A stretch of DNA of 6,908 nt from Thioalkalivibrio sp. (GTDB lineage Bacteria; Pseudomonadota; Gammaproteobacteria; Ectothiorhodospirales; Ectothiorhodospiraceae), in NCBI GenBank assembly GCA_003555285.1, contig PWGH01000170.1, positions 1 through 6,908 of the forward strand, written 5' to 3'. A program made the position numbers and the translations under genes. This document shows positions 1-6,093 of this stretch, piece after piece (position 1 is the stretch's first letter; the number at the start of each line of letters is the position of its first letter). The notes under the pieces were generated by a model. It was given only the letters and a program-made list of their open reading frames with translations, ran no database searches and had not been told where the DNA came from.

Positions 1-82
1 CCTGCCGGTCAACTGACGCAAGGGAATCCCGTCGGTCCCCGCGTTCCTGCGGTCTTCCTGCGGTGCTCCCGTCGCCGCTCAT
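1..82 (-). CDS. Possible 5' end of a divergent, unidentified gene (partial)
   Basis: Reading leftward from an ATG at 82 there are 27 codons without a stop up to the window edge, beginning MSGDGSTAGRPQERGDRRDS. A good Shine-Dalgarno (GAGGGAG, complement of 88-94) lies about five bases before the ATG. The visible peptide is polar and low in complexity and matches no family I know; it could be a disordered N-terminus. Two things argue against it. Its start would be only 23 bases from the rhomboid start, leaving no room for separate promoters, and a 10-base direct repeat with an 11-base period (44-53 and 55-64) lies inside it. It could equally be non-coding leader of the rhomboid gene. Confidence 0.3.
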   Translation of the reverse strand, partial: MSGDGSTAGRPQERGDRRDSLASVDRQ

Positions 83-105
83 GGTGACTCCCTCGAGGCG
101 CGACG

Positions 106-786
106 ATGACCGAGCCGGAATCCCGGATCACCCTTCTGCCGCCGGTGATCGGCCTGCTGTTAATGGCGAACATCACCGTGTTCCTGGTGCAACTCATCGC
201 CCCGGAAATCCTGCTGGTGCACTTTGCCCTCTGGCCGGTCGGCACGCCGGACATCATCGCGCTGGAAGGCGAACGGCTGTGGGTGCCCCAGTTCCAGTTG
301 TGGCAACTGCTCAGCTACGGCTTTCTGCATGGCGGCCCGCTGCACCTGTTTCTGAACCTGTTCGCGATGTGGATCCTCGGCGTGCAACTGGAAAACGCCT
401 GGGGATCCCGCCTGTTCGCGATCTACTATTTCTTCTGTCTGGTCGGTGCGGGCCTGATCCAGCTGGCGGTCGCCTCCTACGGCATCACGCACGACGAGAT
501 CTACCCCACCATCGGGGCCTCCGGCGGCGTCTTCGGGATCCTGCTCGCCTTCGGCATGATGTTCCCGAACCAGCGCCTGATCTTCCTGCTGCTGCCGATT
601 CCGATCAAGGCCAAATATTTCGTCATCGCCTACGGTGCCTTCGAGCTGATCGCCGGCATCACCGGTACCGTCGCCGGGGTGGCCCATTTCGCGCACCTGG
701 GCGGCATGTTCTTCGGCCTGCTGCTGATCCAGTACTGGCGCGGTCGGCTCCCGATTCAGCCCCGACGACGGGTCTTCTGGTGGTAG
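106..786 (+). CDS. Rhomboid family intramembrane serine protease
   Basis: This 226-residue inner-membrane protein should cleave transmembrane segments of other membrane proteins within the bilayer. It has the bacterial six-helix core, with hydrophobic segments near residues 12-32, 76-96, 103-123, 136-153, 158-180 and 183-210. The helix 2 motif HxxxxHxxxN is complete (H75, H80, N84), with the spacing of GlpG. The catalytic serine is S139 in GASG (137-140) and the catalytic histidine is H197 in AHLGG (196-200). The loop 1 segment ending FQLWQLLSYGFLHGG and the ENAWGSRLF motif (96-104) are also typical of the family. No extra cytoplasmic domain is present; the C-terminus is short and basic-aromatic (RRRVFWW). 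The ATG at 106 follows a modest GAGG (95-98). The physiological substrate cannot be inferred from the neighbours. Confidence 0.95.
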   Translation: MTEPESRITLLPPVIGLLLMANITVFLVQLIAPEILLVHFALWPVGTPDIIALEGERLWVPQFQLWQLLSYGFLHGGPLHLFLNLFAMWILGVQLENAWGSRLFAIYYFFCLVGAGLIQLAVASYGITHDEIYPTIGASGGVFGILLAFGMMFPNQRLIFLLLPIPIKAKYFVIAYGAFELIAGITGTVAGVAHFAHLGGMFFGLLLIQYWRGRLPIQPRRRVFWW

Positions 787-790
787 CGAG

Positions 791-840
791 AAATGCGCAA
801 CGGGCGCAAGATGGGGGTGCCCACACGGGTGCGCATTTTT
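791..840 (+). terminator. Probable Rho-independent terminator after the rhomboid gene
   Basis: A 9-base inverted repeat, AAATGCGCA (791-799) and TGCGCATTT (830-838), starts five bases after the rhomboid stop and runs into a five-base T tract (836-840). The 30-base interior can form a second helix, GGGC (802-805) with GCCC (819-822). The stem-plus-T-tract layout fits an intrinsic terminator, although the interior is longer than usual. It ends 20 bases before the next start codon. Confidence 0.55.
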
Positions 841-860
841 CCGAATAGGGGAGAATCTGC

Positions 861-1310
861 ATGGACACTGTCTGGATTTTGGTTGCCGAAGCCGCACGCG
901 CACGGATCCTGAGTTGCCAGGGCCGTGCCTGCCGAGACCTGAAGGAGCTGGAGGCCCTGGTGCATAGTGAATCCCAGGCTCGGGGTCGCGACCTGACCTC
1001 CGATCGACCGGGACGATCCTGGGCCAATACGGCGGGAGATGGCCGTCATGCGATGGCCGAACCGACGGACCCGGCGGCGTACGAACTCGTGCGCTTTGCC
1101 CGTGAAGTCGTCAAACGGCTCGACGCCGCCCACCATCAGGGCAGCTTCAAGCATCTGGTGGTGGTGGCTGCGCCGGCCTTCCTGGGGGCCCTGCGCGATG
1201 CGATGGATCGGCCGTTGGCGCAGACCGTTCGGGCCGAGGTCGCCAAGAACGTGGTCAAGATCGAGGATCCCGAAAAACTGCGGGCCTATCTGCCGGATTT
1301 CATCTACTGA
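861..1310 (+). CDS. Host attachment family protein (PF10116-like)
   Basis: This 149-residue soluble protein has no signal peptide or membrane segment. It resembles the family annotated 'protein required for attachment to host cells', which has been linked in comparative work to bacterial proteins resembling archaeo-eukaryotic release factors. Typical features are the N-terminal strand and helix WILVAEAARARIL (5-17), a basic linker holding the DRPGRS segment (48-53), and the core strand LVVVAAPAFLGALR (99-112). A charged C-terminal section ends with LRAYLPDFIY. The length is normal for the family. The biochemical function is not established and the name should not be read as evidence of pathogenicity. 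The ATG at 861 has a strong Shine-Dalgarno AGGGGAG (847-853) seven bases upstream. The gene stands alone between two hairpin regions. Confidence 0.85.
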   Translation: MDTVWILVAEAARARILSCQGRACRDLKELEALVHSESQARGRDLTSDRPGRSWANTAGDGRHAMAEPTDPAAYELVRFAREVVKRLDAAHHQGSFKHLVVVAAPAFLGALRDAMDRPLAQTVRAEVAKNVVKIEDPEKLRAYLPDFIY

Positions 1311-1370
1311 TCCGTCGCCACGGGTTACCCCCTTGTTCCTCGTTGGGGACCGGACTGGATCGGCCAGGTA

Positions 1371-1419
1371 GCGGCGCTTCGGGCGAGCGCCCAAAAGCCG
1401 CATCGCGGCCCGAGGCCGC
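1371..1419 (+). terminator. Two tandem hairpins between host-attachment and DsrC-like genes
   Basis: The first hairpin pairs GCGGC (1371-1375) with GCCGC (1397-1401) around an inner GGGC (1381-1384) and GCCC (1389-1392). The second is a perfect 6-base stem, GCGGCC (1405-1410) and GGCCGC (1414-1419), with a three-base loop. They begin about 60 bases after the stop at 1310. Neither has a T tract, so they may be weak or Rho-assisted terminators, RNA-stabilising ends, or structures in the leader of the next gene. The rest of 1311-1514 shows no gene. Confidence 0.35.
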
Positions 1420-1472
1420 CGCACTGGTTACGGAGGCGACGACCAGCAGTCCGTGCTCCTTCGGGAGCTGTC

Positions 1473-1478
1473 TATACT
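1473..1478 (+). promoter_or_regulatory. Candidate -10 box upstream of the DsrC-like gene
   Basis: TATACT matches the sigma-70 -10 consensus at five of six positions and lies 36 bases before the ATG at 1515, a suitable distance for a short leader. No convincing -35 hexamer is found 16-19 bases upstream, so this is only a candidate. The AT-rich hexamer stands out in an otherwise GC-rich gap. Confidence 0.3.
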
Positions 1479-1514
1479 CGTGGTTCCTGAATACGTCGCT
1501 TACGGAGGGCTGTA

Positions 1515-1883
1515 ATGGCGGAAGAAATGAACGAGGTCATGAACCCTGGTGCGGTCCAGCGCGATCCCGCCTTCCCACATGCGCCCGCGGACTGGAGCCG
1601 AGAGGTCGCCGAGCGGGTCGCCGGGGAGGAGGACCTGGAACTGACCGACGAACATTGGGAGCTGATCCGGGCCCTGCAGGAGTACTATCACCGGCATAAG
1701 GAAGTGAGCCGCATCCAGTTGCGGGAGTTGAACGATGCGCTGGAGGAACATTTCCACTCCCGTGGCGGCCGCAAGCACCTCTACACCCTGCTGCCCGCCG
1801 GGCCGGTCGCCCAGGGTTGTCGTCTGGCCGGTCTGGAGCCCCCGAAGGAAGCCGTCAACAAGAGCTTCGGCAGCGTCGCCTGA
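1515..1883 (+). CDS. DsrC/TusE-family sulfur-relay protein lacking the penultimate cysteine
   Basis: This is a small (122 residue) cytoplasmic protein of the DsrC/TusE/DsvC family, whose members carry sulfur on a C-terminal swinging arm for tRNA thiolation or for dissimilatory sulfite reductase. Family landmarks are DWSREVAERVAGEEDLELT (26-44), EHWELIRALQEYYHR (46-60), LNDAL (72-76), LYTLLPAGPVAQGC (89-102) and AGL (105-107). C102 is the only cysteine and aligns with the upstream arm cysteine (CysB) of DsrC. At the position of the invariant penultimate cysteine (CysA) there is A113, followed by the expected V114 and then an eight-residue extension ending GSVA. TusE has the opposite pattern: CysA present, CysB absent. 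The gene is therefore neither a standard DsrC nor TusE, and a regulatory or non-carrier role is possible. Shine-Dalgarno GGAGGG (1504-1509) lies five bases before the ATG. No dsrAB or tusBCD genes are adjacent. Confidence 0.88.
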   Translation: MAEEMNEVMNPGAVQRDPAFPHAPADWSREVAERVAGEEDLELTDEHWELIRALQEYYHRHKEVSRIQLRELNDALEEHFHSRGGRKHLYTLLPAGPVAQGCRLAGLEPPKEAVNKSFGSVA

Positions 1884-2188
1884 TCGTCGGTCGCCCGAAG
1901 TCAAGGCTGGAGGGCCCGCTGTGTGCTGATGTGCTGTGCTTATGTGCAATGGGTGGTGAAGCCGGCACCCCAGCCCGGAAAGGCCCTGCAGGAGACCGCG
2001 CGCCGCGTTAGCCGGCCAACGGGTGCCGCGCGCGTCACAGCAATTCAGGGCTTGGGCCGCAGAAATCCCTCGGAGACGAGACGACGATGTCCACTGGAGT
2101 CAGGGGCCGGCCGTACTCGACGCCGGCTGGGCGATCCCAGCCGGCGCCGGACGCGTCCGGCGTAGCGAACGCATCTCCGGCCGGGGAC
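1884..2188. other. Intergenic gap between convergent genes, rich in inverted repeats
   Basis: I see no convincing gene in these 305 bases. The open frames across it give arginine- and proline-rich peptides with no family features. It contains an imperfect GC-rich inverted repeat (1994-2006 with 2025-2036), which could end the DsrC-like transcript. It also holds a pentanucleotide TGTGC occurring four times in 26 bases (1922-1947), an 8-base palindrome GGCCGGCC (2105-2112) and the strong double hairpin listed separately (2121-2162). No T tract follows any of these. Confidence 0.6.
2121..2162 (-). terminator. Double perfect hairpin downstream of the DUF4399 gene
   Basis: An 11-base perfect stem, CGCCGGCTGGG (2121-2131) and CCCAGCCGGCG (2136-2146), closes a four-base CGAT loop. 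It abuts and slightly overlaps a perfect 18-base palindrome, CGCCGGACGCGTCCGGCG (2145-2162). Reading leftward they lie 27-68 bases after the DUF4399 stop. No T tract follows on either strand, so if this is a terminator it is not a canonical intrinsic one. It lies between convergent genes and could act in both directions. Confidence 0.5.
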
Positions 2189-2617
2189 CTACTCGACGGT
2201 GATGGTGATCACGTCGGAGGTGACCGGGGGGTCGAAGCTGAGGTGGCGGTAATCCATGAACAACAGTTGCAGCGTGTGTTCGCCGGCCGGCAATTGCAGG
2301 CTGGCCTCGGTCTGGCCGCCACCGAAGTGACGCGTGCCTTCGGTGAAGGGCAGCGCCGCATCGAGGTCGAGATCGTCAATCGGGGTGTTGATCAACAGGT
2401 GGTGATGCCCGGTGTTGCCCACATCGACACCGGCGGGGGCCACACCCATGCCGCGCAGACCCATCCGGACGGTAAAGGTGGTTTCCACCGTAGCGCCATC
2501 TTCGGGTGAGATGAAGTAGACCTCCGTGCCGTCCGCTGGTGCGACACGGTCCGCCGCCAGTGTCAGGGTGGGCGCGACCAGGAGCAGAACAGCGAGGGGT
2601 AACAGACCTTTGAACAT
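2189..2617 (-). CDS. Secreted DUF4399 domain protein
   Basis: The 142-residue product has a clear signal peptide (residues 1-21: basic start, leucine-rich core, likely cut after LTLA) followed by one DUF4399 domain (PF14347), so it should be periplasmic or exported. Diagnostic blocks are VYFISPEDGATV (33-44), GLRGMGVAPAGV (53-64), NTGHHHLLI (68-76), HFGGGQTEASLQLPAGEHTL (97-116) and the final PPVTSDVITITVE (130-142). The His-rich NTGHHHLL and HFGGGQ segments look capable of binding a metal or ligand, but the family has no established function. The ATG at 2617 is fixed by a strong Shine-Dalgarno GGAGGA (complement of 2625-2630) seven bases upstream. That site can pair into a small hairpin (2623-2636). 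The leader is unusually A-rich (complement of 2643-2654). The gene probably has its own promoter in the 191-base gap before it. Confidence 0.9.
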   Translation of the reverse strand: MFKGLLPLAVLLLVAPTLTLAADRVAPADGTEVYFISPEDGATVETTFTVRMGLRGMGVAPAGVDVGNTGHHHLLINTPIDDLDLDAALPFTEGTRHFGGGQTEASLQLPAGEHTLQLLFMDYRHLSFDPPVTSDVITITVE

Positions 2618-2622
2618 GATGA

Positions 2623-2636
2623 CATCCTCCAGGATG
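2623..2636 (-). promoter_or_regulatory. Small hairpin covering the DUF4399 ribosome binding site
   Basis: In the minus-strand transcript CATCC (2636-2632), a TGGA loop and GGATG (2627-2623) form a perfect five-base stem. The GGAGGA ribosome binding site lies half in the loop and half in the stem. The structure is short and would be only moderately stable, so control of translation through it is a possibility, not a conclusion. Confidence 0.25.
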
Positions 2637-2784
2637 GTGACATTTTTTGTTTTTGGGCCGAAGCCTTCGTTACCCTACAACCAAAGCCACCCTGGCACAA
2701 CGAACCATCCCCAGGCCACACCTACCCCGTAATGTAAGCTCAGCGCTGCCCCGGAGTCCGCGCCGTTCGCGGGATGCCCAGCGC

Positions 2785-2798
2785 CGTCTGCTCAGACG
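2785..2798 (-). terminator. Hairpin just after the CNNM gene
   Basis: The palindrome CGTCTG-CT-CAGACG lies 11-24 bases downstream of the CNNM stop on the minus strand. A second short stem, CCGCG (2758-2762) with CGCGG (2768-2772), follows. There is no T tract. It is a plausible transcript end before the DUF4399 promoter region, but weak by sequence. Confidence 0.3.
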
Positions 2799-2808
2799 CC
2801 GAACCGGA

Positions 2809-3861
2809 TCAGGAAGGCCCGGGACTCGGTCCCTCGGCGTTCCCGGTGCCCACGATGCCCCGCAAGAGTCGGCCGAGCACATCGCTGCCGGTGATCACGC
2901 GTTTTTCTTCGCCCCACAGCAGGATGACATCCTGTTCGATCACATCATCGCCGCGCGGGGGCGTCTTCAATGCGGGCATGATCTCGCCGATGCGCGTCTT
3001 GGCGTCGCGAACCCGGATCGGCCGATGGCAATGCCGTTGGGGATGAAAGTGTTCGGGCTCGAACAGCAGGTCGCGGATAAAGGCGTCCGACTCTAGCAAC
3101 AGTTGCGGTTCGTCCTCGGGGTCCACCAGCACGATCCATTTCTTGCGCGAGCGGTGCACGGCTTGCAGGAACGGATCGGCGACGTCGGGCCGCAGCGCCG
3201 GAAATTGGGGGTGGCCATCGACGAACTGGAGGGTCAGGATGCTCTGTGGATCGATCCATTCGCCTTCCTCACCCAACGGCACGTCATCCAGGGCCAAGAA
3301 GTTCAGGGCACCCTGACCCTCCACCGGGGCGATCTCGGTACGCTGGGATTCCATGTGCATCTGGATCAAGGTCCGCAGATCCTGTTCCTTGTAGTAGCGG
3401 ATGCCCTCGGGTCCGAGCCAGCGGTCCAGCACCCAGGCGGTCGGCCGGGCGATCGGGTAGAGCAGAAACTGATAGACCCGCAACAGCGGGGTCAGCCGGG
3501 AGGCGACCTTCAGGGCATTGCGGGAAAAGTAGGCCTGGGGCAGGATCTCGCCGAAGATCGTGATCACCACGGTCGAAAACAAGAAGGCGAGGACCCCGGC
3601 CAGCACCGAGCCCGAGAGCAGGGCGAGCAACACATTGACGCCGACATTGGCCCATAGGATCGTCACCAGCAGGAAGCTCGCATCCTGGCGCAGCGCGAGC
3701 ACCTTTCGGGCCTGCGGATTGCCCTTGGCGATCTCGAGTTCGAGTTGCAGCTTGTTGAGCGTGAAGAAGGCCAGGTTCAGCCCGGAGAGCATCCCGGATT
3801 GCGTCAGGCACAACAGGATGCCGAGCCAGGTGATCCAGGGGGCCAGCGCCGGATCCGCCAT
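2809..3861 (-). CDS. CNNM/DUF21-domain membrane protein (CorB/CorC-like)
   Basis: This 350-residue inner-membrane protein carries a CNNM (DUF21, PF01595) domain at about residues 8-150; the family is tied to Mg2+/Co2+ homeostasis or export. Visible are the first-helix motif SGMLSGLNLAFFTLN (22-36), LWANVGVNVLLALL (69-82) and STVVITIFGEILPQA (96-110). The SGLNL and FGEILPQA forms resemble eukaryotic CNNM proteins more than the SGxETA and FGE(V/I)LPK forms common in bacterial CorC. After a helical linker (to about 185) comes a cytoplasmic section containing WIDPQSI, KKWIVLVDPEDEP and VILLWGEEKRVITGSDVLG (312-330). It resembles a diverged CBS-pair region, but the usual MTPR start of CBS1 is absent, and there is no C-terminal CorC/HlyC domain. 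The ATG at 3861 is the furthest upstream start (in-frame TGA 12 bases before it), but it lacks a clear Shine-Dalgarno. A five-base hairpin (3876-3889) lies just upstream. Confidence 0.88.
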   Translation of the reverse strand: MADPALAPWITWLGILLCLTQSGMLSGLNLAFFTLNKLQLELEIAKGNPQARKVLALRQDASFLLVTILWANVGVNVLLALLSGSVLAGVLAFLFSTVVITIFGEILPQAYFSRNALKVASRLTPLLRVYQFLLYPIARPTAWVLDRWLGPEGIRYYKEQDLRTLIQMHMESQRTEIAPVEGQGALNFLALDDVPLGEEGEWIDPQSILTLQFVDGHPQFPALRPDVADPFLQAVHRSRKKWIVLVDPEDEPQLLLESDAFIRDLLFEPEHFHPQRHCHRPIRVRDAKTRIGEIMPALKTPPRGDDVIEQDVILLWGEEKRVITGSDVLGRLLRGIVGTGNAEGPSPGPS

Positions 3862-3929
3862 TGGATACGTTCAACGCCCGTCAGCGGGCACAGGCAGGGG
3901 GGGCAACAGGCAGCAAGTCAACCCGCGCT

Positions 3930-4136
3930 TCAGTTCGGCGGTCCGGAGTGCGAGGGGCCGCTGTCCTTAGAGATGAAATACACCCCCACGACCGCCATTA
4001 CCATCCAGAGAAAAAGGGCCCAGACGCCCAAATGCTCCCACAGGGCACCGAAGAACAACAGCATCACCGCCGCGAACCCGAGGATGACGTTGCCGATGAT
4101 GAAATGGGTGCTTGGCCCTTCGTCTTGCGGTTGCAT
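3930..4136 (-). CDS. Small two-helix membrane protein, function unknown
   Basis: This 68-residue protein is predicted to span the membrane twice: residues 12-32 (from FIIGNVILGFAAVMLLFFGA) and 37-55 (VWALFLWMVMAVVGVYFI), joined by a short WEHLG turn. Both ends are polar and the C-terminus is rich in Ser, Gly and Pro. I do not recognise a family. It is not simply the tail of a longer reading frame: the ATG at 4136 has an AAGGAG Shine-Dalgarno (complement of 4142-4147) five bases upstream, and the composition becomes strongly hydrophobic exactly from there. A TACACT hexamer (complement of 4167-4172) is a weak candidate -10 box. It lies 116 bases after the importer ATPase and 68 bases before the CNNM gene, in the same direction, so it may be a partner or accessory of either; this is inference from position only. 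Confidence 0.75.
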   Translation of the reverse strand: MQPQDEGPSTHFIIGNVILGFAAVMLLFFGALWEHLGVWALFLWMVMAVVGVYFISKDSGPSHSGPPN

Positions 4137-4192
4137 GCGCACTCCTTGGCGTGTTTCCGTGCCATTAGTGTAGCAGGAGGTCATAGGGCTCG

Positions 4193-4209
4193 GCATCGCG
4201 CAGCGATGC
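4193..4209 (-). terminator. Perfect hairpin after the importer operon
   Basis: GCATCGC (4193-4199) and GCGATGC (4203-4209) form a perfect seven-base stem with a three-base loop, 44-60 bases beyond the ATPase stop on the minus strand. No T tract follows. It could end or attenuate the importer transcript before the small membrane gene. A 9-base direct repeat, CCGCGTGGC, lies between it and the stop (4228-4236 and 4244-4252, ending on the last base before the stop codon). Confidence 0.35.
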
Positions 4210-4252
4210 GGTTGGCCAGAGCTAGGTCCGCGTGGCCCCGGCGCCGCGTGGC

Positions 4253-5079
<827 letters not shown>

Positions 5080-5083
<4 letters not shown>

Positions 5084-6093
5084 GTGCGGCTCCGATACAG
5101 CAGGTACAGGAAGACCGGGACCCCGAGCATCGCGGTGATCACGCCGACCGGAAGCTGTTCGGGGGCAATCACGATCCGGGCGAGGGTATCCGCCAGGGTC
5201 AACAGGATACCCCCGGCCAGCGCCGCGGCCGGCAGCAGCAGGCGCTGATCGTTGCCGATCACCAGGCGCAGCATGTGCGGAATGATCAGCCCGACGAAGC
5301 CGATGGTGCCGGCCGTGGTCACCGCCACGGCGGTGATCAGCGCCGCGAGCAAGTAGACCGTCCATTCGAGGCGGCGTACCGGGACCCCGAGCACCGCGGC
5401 CTGCAATGGACCGCGTGCCAGCACATTCAGGCTGCGCCCCAGCGGCAGGGTGAGGGCGAGGATCAGCGCCAGGGTCAGCCAGGGCAGGGCGCTGCCGCGT
5501 GCCTGCGCCAGATCGCCCATCAACCAGTACAGCATGCCGGGCAACTCCGGACTCGGCCGAACGGCCAGCAGGAAGGTGATCACTGCGCCCCAACCCGCGG
5601 CGACCACCACGCCGGTCAGCAGCAGGCGAGTCGGGGTCCAGCTGCCGGTGCCGTGCGCGAGCCCGAAGACGAGAAAGGTCGACAGCAGGGCTCCGGCGAA
5701 CGCGGAGCCGGAAACCCAGCTCAAGCCGAGCCCGCCAATCATCGCGAGCAGCGCGCCCACCGCGGCCCCGCCGGAGATGCCCAATACATACGGGTCCGCC
5801 AGCGGGTTGCGCAGCAAGACCTGCATCAGCGCGCCGGCGACGGCGAGCAGGCCGCCGGTGGCGAAAGCCGCGAGCGTGCGTGGCAGGCGCAGATCCAGCA
5901 CCAGCATCCGCGCCAGATCCGAGCCGCCGCCGAGAAAGACCGCGCGCACCTCGGATGGGGCGAGTGCCACGCTGCCAAGCATCACCGAGACCAGCACCGA
6001 CGCCAGCGCCGCGAGCCCCAGTGCGCCGAGGATCAGCCCGGCGCCCCGACGGCCGCGCACAGCCCCCCGGGCCGAGAACAGTGGCGCACTCAC
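5080..6093 (-). CDS. btuC: ABC importer permease, vitamin B12 type (BtuC-like)
   Basis: This 337-residue FecCD-family permease (PF01032) would work as a homodimer forming the translocation path, with about ten hydrophobic segments between residues 17 and 333. Family motifs are DLRLPRTLAA (67-76; R69 and R72 align with the BtuC arginines that dock the binding protein), LLRNPLADPYVLGISGGAAV (93-112), GTIGFVGLIIPHMLRL (262-277) and PEQLPVGVITAMLGVPVFLY (311-330). The cytoplasmic loop ARGPLQAAVLGVPV (226-239) sits where many relatives have LGE..A..LG; this loop contacts the ATPase, and the missing Glu is a mild oddity. The start is taken as the GTG at 6093, sharing GTGA with the binding-protein stop, because residues upstream in this frame (to 6387) are antisense-like, Arg/Gly/Pro-rich and not membrane protein. 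No separate Shine-Dalgarno is evident, consistent with coupling. Confidence 0.9.

Noticed and set aside
63..848. 261-codon plus-strand open frame overlapping the rhomboid gene
   Set aside because: Its peptide is Arg/Pro/Ala-rich and has no domain features, while the frame at 106-786 carries the complete rhomboid catalytic set. It is a GC-bias shadow.
1960..2085. Possible cobalamin riboswitch (GGAGACC-like and CGGAGACG-like strings near a B12 importer)
   Set aside because: These strings resemble part of a B12 box only loosely, the other conserved blocks are missing, and no importer or receptor gene is placed downstream to be controlled.
1923..2165. 80-codon open frame in the gap between the convergent genes
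   Set aside because: No Shine-Dalgarno, an Arg-rich peptide without family resemblance, and it runs through a perfect hairpin; most likely non-coding.
2643..2654. Plus-strand T-rich run after a short hairpin, resembling an intrinsic terminator
   Set aside because: There is no plus-strand gene upstream for it to end; it is better read as the A-rich leader of the minus-strand DUF4399 gene.
3103..3657. 184-codon plus-strand open frame opposite the CNNM gene
   Set aside because: It has no recognisable motif and lies wholly antisense to a convincing membrane protein.
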